Assembly: GCF_027853965.1 (NCBI RefSeq) | Contig: NZ_JAQGLB010000009.1 | Span: 1-64,000, forward strand | Length of the DNA: 64,000 bases | Direction: 5' to 3' | From: Saccharopolyspora indica | GTDB lineage: Bacteria; Actinomycetota; Actinomycetes; Mycobacteriales; Pseudonocardiaceae | Part shown: in pieces, positions 27,546 to 35,807 of the stretch | Layout: every line of letters starts with the position of its first letter | How positions within the stretch are numbered: the first letter of the stretch is position 1 | Notes under the pieces: model-generated | What the model saw: the letters and a program-made list of their open reading frames with translations, nothing else | Database searches by the model: none | What the model was told of the DNA's origin: nothing | Translations under genes and position numbers: made by a program

Positions 27546-28631
27546 ATGGACACCAATGCGACTCCGGAGCGCGCCGAGGCCGGCAGCGCGACCGCCGATC
27601 AGATCAAGGGCGTTGCGCGCGGGGACTCGCCGGTACCGCTGTCGGTGCTCGACCTGTCCACCGTCGGCGTGCAGCACACCGCGTCCGACGCGCTGAGCAC
27701 CACCACCGAGCTGGCCCGCAGCGCCGAGGCCTGGGGCTACCAGCGGATGTGGCTGGCCGAGCACCACGGCATGCCCGGCATCGCCAGCTCCGCTCCCGCG
27801 GTGGTGATCGCGCACCTCGCCGCCCACACCAGCACGCTGCGGCTGGGTTCCGGCGGCGTGATGCTGCCCAACCACGCGCCGCTGGTCGTCGCCGAGCAGT
27901 TCGGCACCCTGGAGGCGCTGCACCCCGGGCGCATCGACCTCGGCATCGGCCGCGCGCCCGGCACCGACCAGGCGACCGCCCGCGCCCTGCGCCGCACCAC
28001 CGGCCCGCTGTCGGCCGACGACTTCCCGCAGCAGCTCGGCGAGCTGATGGCCTTCCTCGGCGACGACTTCCCGATCGACCACCCGTACGCGGCGATCCAG
28101 TCCGTGCCCAACGGGCAGGTGCCGCCGATCTGGCTGCTCGGCTCCAGCGGCTTCAGCGCGCAGCTGGCCGGAGCGCTGGGCCTGCCGTTCGCCTTCGCGC
28201 ACCACTTCAGCGCGCAGAACACCCTGCCCGCCCTCGACCTGTACCGGCAGTCCTTCAAGCCCTCCGCGGTGCTGGACGAGCCCTACGCGCTGATCGGCGT
28301 GCAGGCGGTCGCCGCCGACACCGACGAGGAAGCGCTCGACATCGTGCGCCCGGTCGCGCTGAGCATGCTCCGGCTGCGCCGCGGCATGCCCGGCAAGCAG
28401 CCCACCCGCCAGGAGGCGCGCGAGCACCCGTACACGGAGCTGGAGCAGAGCTTCGTCGACAGCTGGCTGGACGACGCGGTCTACGGCTCGCCGGAGACCG
28501 TCCGCGCGGGCCTGGACGAGCTGCGCGAGCGCACCGGCGTCCAGGAGCTCATGCTGACGGCCAACATCCCGGACCGCGACACCAAGCTGCACTCCTTCGA
28601 ACTGGTCGCCAAGTCCTACCGGATGATCTGA
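27546..28631 (+). CDS. LLM-class flavin-dependent monooxygenase (luciferase-like, MsnO8 type)
   Basis: It is a predicted FMN- or F420-linked oxidoreductase of unknown substrate. The 361-aa TIM-barrel protein has [97 protein letters not shown] and [30 protein letters not shown]. These are the core of the bacterial luciferase-like group with small alkanal-monooxygenase-type members. The ATG at 27546 has only a weak ribosome site. It stands 65 nt after the siderophore monooxygenase. A part in the siderophore pathway is possible but not indicated by family. A strong hairpin follows. Confidence 0.9.
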   Translation: MDTNATPERAEAGSATADQIKGVARGDSPVPLSVLDLSTVGVQHTASDALSTTTELARSAEAWGYQRMWLAEHHGMPGIASSAPAVVIAHLAAHTSTLRLGSGGVMLPNHAPLVVAEQFGTLEALHPGRIDLGIGRAPGTDQATARALRRTTGPLSADDFPQQLGELMAFLGDDFPIDHPYAAIQSVPNGQVPPIWLLGSSGFSAQLAGALGLPFAFAHHFSAQNTLPALDLYRQSFKPSAVLDEPYALIGVQAVAADTDEEALDIVRPVALSMLRLRRGMPGKQPTRQEAREHPYTELEQSFVDSWLDDAVYGSPETVRAGLDELRERTGVQELMLTANIPDRDTKLHSFELVAKSYRMI

Positions 28632-28642
28632 GAAGCCGACCC

Positions 28643-28691
28643 GGTGAAGGGCACCTTTTAGCAACTTACTTGCTTAAAGGTGCCCTTCACC
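28643..28691 (+). terminator. Terminator after the luciferase-like gene
   Basis: Arms GGTGAAGGGCACCTTT and AAAGGTGCCCTTCACC pair perfectly over 16 bp around a 17-nt loop, 12 nt after the stop codon. The loop side begins with TT. Confidence 0.85.
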
Positions 28692-28822
28692 GTGCGAACC
28701 AGGGCCGCGCATGGTGGGCGGGGCCACTCTTGGCCGAGGTCCGGCGCGGGTGTCGGTTTCGCGTGGCGTACGGTCTATTGACACCGGTGTTTCTAGGCAC
28801 GAGGCGGGATTGAGGGATTGGC

Positions 28823-29218
28823 GTGAAGCCTGGTGTGCTGATCTTCTACCGGATCATGGCGTACGTCACCGCGGTGCTGTTGATCCTCCTGTGCGCCGCG
28901 ATGGTGCTCAAGTACGGCCACTTCGCCGGGTTGTGGGACGAGGGCAGCTCGACCCAGCAGCTCGGCACCGACTGGACCTTCCGGATCGGTGTCGCGCACG
29001 GCTGGCTGTACATGGTCTACCTGCTCGTCGCCGTGGTCGCCACGACCCAGCTGCGCGTTGCGATCGGCCGCATGCTGCTGGTGCTGCTCGCGGGCACCAT
29101 CCCGTTCGGCGCCTTCTTCGCCGAGCGCAAGGTGACGCAGTGGCACGAGCTGCGGTTGGCGGGCAAGCCGCTGACCGAGTCGCACACCCGGAGCGCGGAG
29201 GAAACGCCGGCCTCATGA
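28823..29218 (+). CDS. DUF3817 integral membrane protein
   Basis: The 131-aa protein has three or four hydrophobic segments ([57 protein letters not shown]). [16 protein letters not shown] and [14 protein letters not shown] are typical of the DUF3817/YdzA-like family. The function is unknown. The GTG start at 28823 follows GGATTGGC. Its stop overlaps the ATG of ctaB by 4 nt, so it is translationally coupled to heme O synthesis and may serve respiratory membrane assembly. Confidence 0.88.
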   Translation: MKPGVLIFYRIMAYVTAVLLILLCAAMVLKYGHFAGLWDEGSSTQQLGTDWTFRIGVAHGWLYMVYLLVAVVATTQLRVAIGRMLLVLLAGTIPFGAFFAERKVTQWHELRLAGKPLTESHTRSAEETPAS

Positions 29219-30150
29219 CAGCAACCCACGAGTCCGCACCCGCCGAAGCCGCGCCGTCCACCGGGCGCAGCCGCGGCGTCATCGCCGCGTACTTCGCGCT
29301 GACCAAGCCGCGCGTCATCGAGCTGCTGCTGGTCACCACGATCCCGGCGATGTTCCTCGCGCAGCGCGGTGTTCCGTCGCTGTGGCTGGTGGCCGTGACG
29401 CTGATCGGCGGCGCCATGTCGGCGGGCAGCGCCAACGCGCTCAACTGCGTCGCGGACTCCGACATCGACGCGGTGATGCACCGGACCAAGAAGCGCCCGC
29501 TGGTGCGCTACGAGGTGCCGCGCCGCAACGCGCTGATCTTCGGCATCGTGCTCGGCATCGCCTCCTTCGGCGTGCTCTGGGCCGGGGCGAACCTGCTGGC
29601 CGCGGTGCTGGCCACCAGCGCGATCCTGTTCTACGTCTTCGTCTACACGCTGGTGCTCAAGCGCCGGACCTCGCAGAACATCGTGTGGGGCGGCGCCGCG
29701 GGCTGCATGCCGGTGGTGGTCGGCTGGGCCGCGGTCACCGGCACCGTGGAGTGGCCGGCGCTGGTGATGTTCGGCGTGGTGTTCCTGTGGACGCCCCCGC
29801 ACTTCTGGTCGCTGGCCATGAAGTACAAGGACGACTACGCGCGCGCCGGAGTGCCGATGCTGCCGGTGGTGGCCACCACCCGCCAGGTGTCGGCGCGGAT
29901 CCTGGCCTACAGCTGGGCGACGGTGGCCTGCACGCTGCTGCTGGTGCCGGTGACCAGCTGGGTCTACGTGGCCTTCGCGGTGCTCGCCGGGGCGGCGTTC
30001 CTGATAGTCGCGCAGCGGCTGCACACCGCGGTGCGCAACGGTGCCGCGGTCAACCCGATGAAGCTGTTCCACCTCTCCAACTCGTACCTGGCACTGCTGT
30101 TCGTGGCCATCGCGGTGGACGCCGCGATCGGCCTCCCGGTGCTGGGCTGA
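29215..30150 (+). CDS. ctaB: Protoheme IX farnesyltransferase (heme O synthase)
   Basis: It attaches a farnesyl group to protoheme, giving heme O for terminal oxidases. The 311-aa polytopic UbiA-family protein carries [45 protein letters not shown] (the Asp-rich prenyl-binding N-x3-D-x2-D motif), [28 protein letters not shown] (second Asp motif) and [14 protein letters not shown] near the end. It starts at the overlap with the DUF3817 gene and is followed by a strong terminator. Confidence 0.97.
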   Translation: MTATHESAPAEAAPSTGRSRGVIAAYFALTKPRVIELLLVTTIPAMFLAQRGVPSLWLVAVTLIGGAMSAGSANALNCVADSDIDAVMHRTKKRPLVRYEVPRRNALIFGIVLGIASFGVLWAGANLLAAVLATSAILFYVFVYTLVLKRRTSQNIVWGGAAGCMPVVVGWAAVTGTVEWPALVMFGVVFLWTPPHFWSLAMKYKDDYARAGVPMLPVVATTRQVSARILAYSWATVACTLLLVPVTSWVYVAFAVLAGAAFLIVAQRLHTAVRNGAAVNPMKLFHLSNSYLALLFVAIAVDAAIGLPVLG

Positions 30151-30170
30151 GCCCCACCACGGCGGATCGA

Positions 30171-30204
30171 CGGGCCGCTCACCTCGCTCGAGGTGAGCGG
30201 CCCG
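30171..30204 (+). terminator. Terminator after ctaB
   Basis: A 15-bp stem has arms CGGGCCGCTCACCTC and GAGGTGAGCGGCCCG and a 4-nt loop. It begins 20 nt past the ctaB stop. It could also serve the minus-strand mazF gene, which ends at 30240. Confidence 0.85.
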
Positions 30205-30239
30205 TTCGCTTTGCGCGGTGCTGACCTGCGTCGTGCTGG

Positions 30240-30587
30240 TCAGAGGTGGAGGTGGAGCCGGAGGGCGTTGTCGAGGGCCGCGAGGGCGTTCCGGGGGAGG
30301 GTGCCGATCCGGTTGCCGATCCGGTTCACCGCTACCGCTCTGACCTGTTCGGCCTGGGCCTTGGAGTCGTTGGGCAATCCGCAGTCGGCCGCCCGGAGGA
30401 GCACCTGGAACGGGTGGACGCGGTCGATGTTCGTGGTCACCGGGACCACGGTGATCACTCCGCGCTTCGCGCGCTGGGCGCTGCGGTTCGCCGCGTCGTT
30501 GCTCACCACCACCGCGGGGCGGGTCTTGTTCGCCTCGGACCCGCGGATCGGCTCGAAGTCGACCCAGTAGAGGTCACCTCGGCGCAT
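30240..30587 (-). CDS. MazF/PemK-type endoribonuclease toxin
   Basis: It is predicted to cleave mRNA at short single-stranded motifs when the antitoxin is lost. The 115-aa protein has the MazF fold signatures MRRGDLYWVDFEPIRGSEANKTRPAVVVSND, RGVITVVPVTTNIDRVHPFQVLL and AQAEQVRAVAVNRIGNRIGTLP. The catalytic Arg (KTRP) and the Thr of VTTN are present. ATG at 30587 overlaps the antitoxin end by 14 nt. No disruption is seen, so the toxin appears intact. Confidence 0.95.
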   Translation of the reverse strand: MRRGDLYWVDFEPIRGSEANKTRPAVVVSNDAANRSAQRAKRGVITVVPVTTNIDRVHPFQVLLRAADCGLPNDSKAQAEQVRAVAVNRIGNRIGTLPRNALAALDNALRLHLHL

Positions 30588-30804
30588 CGGCCACGCCGTC
30601 CGCCGTCGTCACGTCCCACAGCCGCGCGTCGTCGCTGCCGTCCCACTCGTCCCAAGCGCTCTCGTACGCCTCTTCCAGCTCGGCGGTGCGCAGCATGTTG
30701 ATCGCCTGGTGGATCACCGCAGACCGGGAGCGCGCCCCGGTCTGCTCGGCGTAGGAGTCGACGAAGGTGACGTCCTCGTCGCTCAAGCTCACACTCACCT
30801 TCAT
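30574..30804 (-). CDS. MazE-like ribbon-helix-helix antitoxin
   Basis: It neutralises the downstream MazF-like toxin and probably represses their operon. The 76-aa protein has an N-terminal ribbon-helix-helix (MKVSVSLSDEDVTFVDSYAEQTGARSRSAVIHQAINML). An acidic C-terminal tail with tryptophans (YESAWDEWDGSDDARLWDVTTADG) follows, as expected for the toxin-binding part. It resembles Mycobacterium tuberculosis MazE6/MazE9. ATG at 30804 is the only good start. Confidence 0.92.
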   Translation of the reverse strand: MKVSVSLSDEDVTFVDSYAEQTGARSRSAVIHQAINMLRTAELEEAYESAWDEWDGSDDARLWDVTTADGVADAPR

Positions 30805-30855
30805 ACCGCGATGCTACCGGCGTTACTACCCGATGTCATACCTGTGCGGGGCGGC

Positions 30856-31470
30856 TCAGTGCAGGACCGGGAAGACCTGCGGGGTGCTGCGGCCGGTGGC
30901 GGCGTCGACGAGCGCGACCGGGTCGGCCGTCTCCGCCAGCAGCCGCACCGTCTCGCGCAGCGGGGAACCGGCCATCGGACCGGGCACCGGCAGGTCGAGC
31001 GCGGTCGCGATGTCGAAGTAGTGCACGACGGCCTCCATGAGGAAGATCCGCAGCGCCTCCCCGGCGGTCACCACCGCGAAGCCCGTGTAGTCGACCTTGC
31101 GGTCCAGGTCCGTCTCGCGCAGCGCGGCGATCACCGCCGGTGCGCGGTCGGTGAACTGCTCGACCAGCTCACCCGCTCCGGCCCGCTGGATCGCCGTGGT
31201 GCGCACCTCCTCGCAGGTCTGGTCGGCGATGCCGCCCGGCTGCTGCATGAAGGCGAGCAGCTCGGCGGCGTCGGCGTGGCTCACCGGCGCGGTCGGCTCC
31301 GGGGCCGCGAGCCCGGCCGCGGTGCCCGCGGGGAAGTCGCAGTGGTGGGCGTAGACGTCCCGGACGGTCCAGTCGGGCAGCCGGGTCGGCCGCTGCCACT
31401 GGTCACCGGCCAGCACCCGGCCGAGGGCGGCCCACGCCTGCCAGGCCTGGTCCAGCGCGTCGACGATCAT
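30856..31470 (-). CDS. Maleylpyruvate isomerase-family, mycothiol-dependent enzyme (DinB-like)
   Basis: It is a predicted metal- and mycothiol-dependent transferase or isomerase of unknown substrate. The 204-aa four-helix protein has the TIGR03083-type pattern [41 protein letters not shown] is followed by His residues, the first metal ligands. Later [21 protein letters not shown] supplies the second (HxxDI). The ATG at 31470 overlaps the stop of the PIG-L gene by 4 nt, so the two enzymes are coupled. Confidence 0.87.
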   Translation of the reverse strand: MIVDALDQAWQAWAALGRVLAGDQWQRPTRLPDWTVRDVYAHHCDFPAGTAAGLAAPEPTAPVSHADAAELLAFMQQPGGIADQTCEEVRTTAIQRAGAGELVEQFTDRAPAVIAALRETDLDRKVDYTGFAVVTAGEALRIFLMEAVVHYFDIATALDLPVPGPMAGSPLRETVRLLAETADPVALVDAATGRSTPQVFPVLH

Positions 31471-32201
31471 CCCGCTCCGATCAGTTCGAAGGTCACGCAC
31501 GGTCGGCCGCCGAAGCGGTCCGCGTGCTGCTGGGCCGATTCCACCACGATGCGGCGGGCGTGCTCCTCGAACGGTTCGTCGCTGAGGGCCTCCAGGTAGG
31601 TCTGGTGCGCGGCCAGCGAGGCCACCCCGTGCTCCAGGACGTCGGTGATGTCCACCGCGTGCGTCGGGTGCGGTGAGGCCGCGACGGCGACCCAGCGGAC
31701 GCCCTGCCACGGTTCGTAGCCCTGCTCGACGAGCTCCGGGAAGATCCAGCGGTTGCCGGCGTCGGCGACCGCGTCCAGCGCGGCCCGGCCGACCGCGCGG
31801 TGGTCCGCGCTGTTCCAGCTGCCCGGCCCCCAGGAGTCGTGGTGGTTGAGCGTGATCACCAGGCCGGGCCGGTGCTCCCGGATCGCGCGGCAGAGGTCCC
31901 GGCGCAGCTCCGGGCCGTACTCGACGACACCGTCCCGGTGGTCCAGGAACTCCACCGAGTGCACGCCGACCTTGGCGGCGCTCGCGTGCTGCTCCAGCTC
32001 GCGCAGCGGTGCGGCCTCCGCCGGTGCCACGCCGTCGATGCCCGCCTCCCCGCGGGTCACCAGCAGGTAGGCGACGTCGCGGCCGGAGGCGGTCCAGGCG
32101 GCGACCGCGCCGGAGCAGCCGTACTCCAGGTCGTCGGGGTGCGCGACGATGGCCAGCGCCTGCTGCCAGTCCGTCGGCACGGGTTCGAGCTCGTCGGTCA
32201 T
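31467..32201 (-). CDS. PIG-L/MshB-family zinc-dependent deacetylase
   Basis: It hydrolyses an N-acetyl group from a sugar or sugar conjugate; related enzymes make mycothiol or detoxify its conjugates. The 244-aa protein has the metal motif [20 protein letters not shown] (HPDDxE), [41 protein letters not shown] (HxDH) and [27 protein letters not shown] sits just before ATG 32201. It lacks the longer C-terminal segment of MshB and Mca, so a third paralogue with its own substrate is likelier. It is coupled to the mycothiol-dependent enzyme downstream. Confidence 0.9.
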   Translation of the reverse strand: MTDELEPVPTDWQQALAIVAHPDDLEYGCSGAVAAWTASGRDVAYLLVTRGEAGIDGVAPAEAAPLRELEQHASAAKVGVHSVEFLDHRDGVVEYGPELRRDLCRAIREHRPGLVITLNHHDSWGPGSWNSADHRAVGRAALDAVADAGNRWIFPELVEQGYEPWQGVRWVAVAASPHPTHAVDITDVLEHGVASLAAHQTYLEALSDEPFEEHARRIVVESAQQHADRFGGRPCVTFELIGAG

Positions 32202-32484
32202 CCGGTTGCCTCCTTCGGTCGGTTCGAGTGTCGCGCAGCGGGAGCGGTTCGCGCGGCTGCTGCCACCGGTTTTCCGGCGCGGTTGGGAAATGCGGTCCGC
32301 ACCAGCGGAAACCGGTCCGCACGACATGCCGCTGGTGTGTCGGAATTGCTTTCCCCACCTTTTCCCCGGTGGCTATCCGGCAAATTCGCGCAGTGGCATT
32401 TCTACGCCACCGCGGCCTCGGCGATGACCGGCCGCAATACGTTCTGGTGCACCGTGATCCGGACGGCTAAGGAGGTCGGTGCAG

Positions 32485-33036
32485 ATGAACCTGCCCAGAA
32501 CGCTGCGGCCCGTTGTCGGTCTGCTCATCGCATTCCTGCTCGCGCTGGGCGTTCCGGTGGTGGCCTCGGCCGCCCCGGAGGCGAACGTGCGGGTGGTCAC
32601 CTACGACGCGAGCCAGGCCGCCGAGTTCCAGGACGTGGTGGCCGCGGGCGCGGAGGTGTGGAACAACCACGTGCAGAACGTGCGCTTCGAACCGGCCACC
32701 GGCGGTGCCGCCGACGTCGTGGTGCTCGCTGACAACGGCTGGCCGCGCGCCGAGGTCATCGGCCTCGGCAAGGGCCGGGTCTGGATGGGCCGCCAGGCGG
32801 TCAACGAGGGGCACGACACGCTGCGCATCGCGGCCCACGAGCTCGGCCACATCCTGGGCCTGCCGGACAACCGCACCGGGGTGTGCGAGGACCTGATGTC
32901 GGGCGCCAGCGCCGGGCCGACCTGCAAGAACCCGAACCCGAACGCCGAGGAGATCGCCGAGGTCGAGCGCAACTTCGCGCAGGGCGTGATCCTGGAGCGG
33001 CGGGTCTACACCGAAGACGTGCTCGCCCTGCGGTGA
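32485..33036 (+). CDS. Secreted snapalysin-type small neutral metalloprotease (M7)
   Basis: It is an extracellular zinc protease. The 183-aa precursor has a signal peptide (RTLRPVVGLLIAFLLALGVPVVASAAPEA) and a short mature enzyme with HELGHILGLPD. Two His ligands are followed by Asp, the snapalysin variation on the metzincin HExxHxxGxxH motif. Conserved cysteines CEDLMSG and GPTCKNP and a Met-turn-like LMSG are also present. ATG at 32485 has GGAGGT 8 nt upstream; the GTG at 32479 is too close. The 32202-32484 gap holds divergent promoters only. A strong terminator follows. Confidence 0.93.
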   Translation: MNLPRTLRPVVGLLIAFLLALGVPVVASAAPEANVRVVTYDASQAAEFQDVVAAGAEVWNNHVQNVRFEPATGGAADVVVLADNGWPRAEVIGLGKGRVWMGRQAVNEGHDTLRIAAHELGHILGLPDNRTGVCEDLMSGASAGPTCKNPNPNAEEIAEVERNFAQGVILERRVYTEDVLALR

Positions 33037-33098
33037 GCACGCGGGCTGCGGCGGTCATCGCCCCGATCGCCGCAGCCCACTCGCTTTCGCAGGTCAGG

Positions 33099-33151
33099 AC
33101 CCGTGAGCGTTTCGGGGTGCTATGGCGCCCCAAAGCGCTCACGGGTTTTTT
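33099..33151 (+). terminator. Terminator after the snapalysin gene (CCCGTGAGCG repeat family, copy 1)
   Basis: A long hairpin with arms ACCCGTGAGCG-TTT-GGGG and CCCC-AAAG-CGCTCACGGGT and loop TGCTATGGCG is followed by TTTTTT, a classic rho-independent form. The same sequence, without the T-run, recurs at 56736-56785. Confidence 0.9.
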
Positions 33152-33314
33152 CTGAACGTGCGGCTGCGGAACCGTTCGCGCCGCCGCGCCGTCGAACTCG
33201 CCGAAATCCCACTCCGGTCCGGGTGGGACGGGGCTAGGCTTGGTGATCATCATCCGGTCACCGAACCGGCCGGTCACCCGTGCGACGACGGTGAGCAGCG
33301 AGGCGGGCGAAGCG

Positions 33315-34016
33315 ATGCGCGACGAGCCAGAGCAGGACGATCAGCGCGAGGGGGCTGCGGTCCTCGCGCCTGCCGACGCGCCGGAAACCGCGGTGCCGGA
33401 CACCGCGGAATCCGAAACCGCGGTGCCGGAAACCGCTGATCCGGAAGCGCCGGACGAGCCCGCCGAGGAGTTACCCGAGGCCGATCCGGTCGCCGAGCTG
33501 ACCGGGGCGGTTTCCGCGCTCGCCGAGCAGATCCGCGAGCACCACGACCGGGCCGCCGCGCGGGAGCGCGTCATCGACAAGCTGCACGCCGAGGTGGAGC
33601 GGTTGCGCGCCGGGGAGCAGAACCTGCTGCTGCGCCCGATCACCACCGACCTGCAGAACCTCCGCAAGGACCTGCTGCACCAGGCCCGCGCCCTGCCGCC
33701 CGAACCGACCCGGGAGCAGGTCGCCGACCTGCTGGAGTCCTTCGCGTTGAGCGCGGAGCAGGCGCTGGAGCGCTGCGGCAGCGCTCCGATCCGGCCCGAG
33801 ATCGGCGCCGAGTTCTCCGCCCGCGAGCACCGGGCCGTCAAGATCCTGCCCGCCGAGGAACCCGACCAGCACGAGCGGATCGCGCTGGTGGTCTCCGACG
33901 GCTACCTCGACACCACGACCGACCGCGTGTCCGTCCCCGCGCGCGTGCACGTGTACCGCTGGAGCGCGACCACCGGGGACAGCCCGCGAGCTGAGGGGAT
34001 GAACGCTGATGTCTGA
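33315..34016 (+). CDS. GrpE-like nucleotide exchange factor, first gene of the GTPase/Hsp70 operon
   Basis: It should exchange ADP for ATP on the Hsp70 encoded next. The 233-aa protein has an acidic, repetitive N-terminus (PETAVPDTAESETAVPETAD). A coiled coil follows (about residues 60-110, REHHDRAAARERVIDKLHAEVERLR), then helices and a C-terminal GrpE beta-wing-like part (VVSDGYLDTTTDRVSVPARVHVYRW). It diverges from housekeeping GrpE. ATG 33315 is chosen with a GAGG-containing stretch upstream; GTG 33291 is an alternative. Its end overlaps the Hsp70 start by 8 nt. This pairing, away from dnaJ and the main dnaK operon, marks it as a dedicated co-chaperone. Confidence 0.85.
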   Translation: MRDEPEQDDQREGAAVLAPADAPETAVPDTAESETAVPETADPEAPDEPAEELPEADPVAELTGAVSALAEQIREHHDRAAARERVIDKLHAEVERLRAGEQNLLLRPITTDLQNLRKDLLHQARALPPEPTREQVADLLESFALSAEQALERCGSAPIRPEIGAEFSAREHRAVKILPAEEPDQHERIALVVSDGYLDTTTDRVSVPARVHVYRWSATTGDSPRAEGMNADV

Positions 34017-35655
34017 CGGCGATCTGCAGGTGTTCGGCATCGACCTGGGCACCACCTATTCGGCCATCGCCTACGTCGACGAGACGGGCAGGCCCTCGGT
34101 GTGCCGCAACACCGACAGCAGCGAGACGACGCCGTCGGTGGTGTTCTTCGAGAACGAGTCCAACGTGGTGGTCGGCTCGGTGGCGAAGAACTCCGCGATC
34201 ATCGACCCGGACCGGGTGGTGTCGCTGATCAAGCGGCAGATGGGCGGCGACGCCGAGTTCGAGTTCGACGGCAGCACCTACACCCCGGAGTCCATCTCGG
34301 CGCTGATCCTCAAGCAGCTCGCGCAGGACGCCGCCGCGCACACCGGTGGCGAGGTGACGCGCGCGGTGATCACCGTGCCCGCCTACTTCGGCATGCAGGA
34401 GCGCAGCGCCACCAAGCAGGCGGGCACCATCGCCGGGCTCGACGTGATCGGCATCGTGCCCGAGCCGGTGGCCGCCGCGCTGCACTACGAGGCGACCACC
34501 GGGGCCGAGGACAAGACGATCCTGGTCTACGACCTGGGCGGCGGCACCTTCGACACCACGGTGATCCGGGTGTCCACCGACGAGATCGTGGTGGTGTGCA
34601 CCGACGGCGACGACCACCTCGGCGGTGCGGACTGGGACCTGCGGCTGCGCAACCACCTGCTGGCGAAGTTCCAGGAGCAGGCGCCCGAGGGCACCGAGGT
34701 GGAGGACGACGAGGAGTTCCTGCAGTCGCTGGCCACCACCGCCGAGGACACCAAGAAGCAGCTGTCCAAGGCGGAATCCCGCGCGGTCGCGCTGCGCGGC
34801 GCCGGGGTCAGCGCGCGGGTGGAGGTGACCCGCGCGCAGTTCGAGACCGAGACCGGGGACCTGCTGGACAAGACGGTCGACATCGTCCGGCGCACGCTGG
34901 GCACCCTGGAGTCCAAGCAGCCCGGCGCGAAGATCGACGAGGTGCTGCTGGTCGGCGGTGCCACCAAGATGCCCGCGGTCGCCGAGCGGCTGCGCGCCGA
35001 GTTCGGCTGGGACCCGAAGCTGCACGACCCGGACCTGGCCGTGGCCAAGGGCGCCGCGCTCTACGCGCTGGGCCGCGTGGTGCACCGGGAGGCCGCCGAA
35101 GAGGGCGCCGCGGGCGTGTCCGAGGCGGTGCGCACGGTCGCGAGGCAGACCGGCATCTCCGAGCGCGCGCTGGAGAACCTGGCCGCCAAGCAGACCCGCA
35201 ACGTGCTGCCCAAGGCCTTCGGCGTGAAGCTGGTCGACACCTCCGACCCGGACTGGCGCAACAAGCCCGAGCGGTTCCTGGTCCGGCACCTGGTGCACGC
35301 CAACGACTCGCTGCCCACCGAGGAGCGCAGGCTGGAGGCGTTCACCGTCGAGGAGGGCCAGACCGGCGTGAACATCGAGCTCTACGAGCAGTCCGGTGTG
35401 GTCGCCGGCCCGGACCTGTCGGAGAACAAGGAGATCAGCGAGGGCAAGGGCGTCATCGACGGACTGCCGCCGATGCCCGCCGGATCCCCGGTGGACATCC
35501 GCATGACCGTGGACGACGAGGGCCTGCTGGAGCTGACCGCCACCGAACCGTCGACCGGCAATTCGCTGGACATCAAGGTGCGGGTCAGCGTCCGCAGCGA
35601 CGAAGAGGTCAGGGACGCCAAGCGAAAGATCGCAGGCATCACCGTCTCCGGCTGA
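34009..35655 (+). CDS. Short DnaK-like Hsp70 chaperone of the GTPase operon
   Basis: It is an ATP-driven chaperone or switch. The 548-aa protein has a full nucleotide-binding domain: FGIDLGTTYSAIAYVD (phosphate 1), TVPAYFGMQERSATKQAG, ILVYDLGGGTFDTTVI (phosphate 2) and EVLLVGGATKMPAVAERL. The linker/substrate domain is at about 400-548. It is about 70-90 residues shorter than DnaK and ends after the beta-sandwich (LDIKVRVSVRSDEEVRDAKRKIAG), so the helical lid is almost absent. It overlaps the GrpE-like gene and precedes the fibronectin-like gene. A second short Hsp70 lies at 46624-48210 in the facing operon. Confidence 0.95.
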   Translation: MSDGDLQVFGIDLGTTYSAIAYVDETGRPSVCRNTDSSETTPSVVFFENESNVVVGSVAKNSAIIDPDRVVSLIKRQMGGDAEFEFDGSTYTPESISALILKQLAQDAAAHTGGEVTRAVITVPAYFGMQERSATKQAGTIAGLDVIGIVPEPVAAALHYEATTGAEDKTILVYDLGGGTFDTTVIRVSTDEIVVVCTDGDDHLGGADWDLRLRNHLLAKFQEQAPEGTEVEDDEEFLQSLATTAEDTKKQLSKAESRAVALRGAGVSARVEVTRAQFETETGDLLDKTVDIVRRTLGTLESKQPGAKIDEVLLVGGATKMPAVAERLRAEFGWDPKLHDPDLAVAKGAALYALGRVVHREAAEEGAAGVSEAVRTVARQTGISERALENLAAKQTRNVLPKAFGVKLVDTSDPDWRNKPERFLVRHLVHANDSLPTEERRLEAFTVEEGQTGVNIELYEQSGVVAGPDLSENKEISEGKGVIDGLPPMPAGSPVDIRMTVDDEGLLELTATEPSTGNSLDIKVRVSVRSDEEVRDAKRKIAGITVSG

Positions 35656-35664
35656 CGGATAGCC

Positions 35665-35772
35665 ATGTCAACCCAAGTGCTGATCAACCGCACCTCAGGG
35701 GACCGTGACGCAAACCAGCCACAAGAAACCGCCCAACGCAAGATCAACCGCAGAACGCAACCACCACTGTGA
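35665..35772 (+). CDS. Possible small ORF (35 aa) in the repeated leader cassette, copy A
   Basis: ATG 35665 lies 9 nt after the Hsp70 stop and opens MSTQVLINRTSGDRDANQPQ, ending at a TGA at 35772. The same peptide core, LIN-R-T/A-SGDRD-xx-QPxE, recurs in two later copies at 43406-43660, where a 1-nt difference breaks the frame. Conservation of the amino-acid pattern through the diverged middle suggests coding, but the 30-nt identical block could equally be an RNA or DNA signal. The function is unknown. Confidence 0.4.
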   Translation: MSTQVLINRTSGDRDANQPQETAQRKINRRTQPPL

Positions 35773-35807
35773 ATCGCGGAGAGGCGGAACTGCGGAGAGG
35801 CGGGACT
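35676..35807 (+). repeat. Leader cassette copy A (small-ORF/ribosome-site element)
   Basis: The block TGATCAACCGCACCTCAGGG plus GACCGTGACG at 35681-35710 and the block ACCACCACTGTGAATCGCGG plus AGAGGCGGAAC at about 35762-35791 are shared with the tandem copies at 43406-43659. The final AGAGGCGG acts as a Shine-Dalgarno sequence and is itself doubled here, just before the GTG at 35808. Confidence 0.8.
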
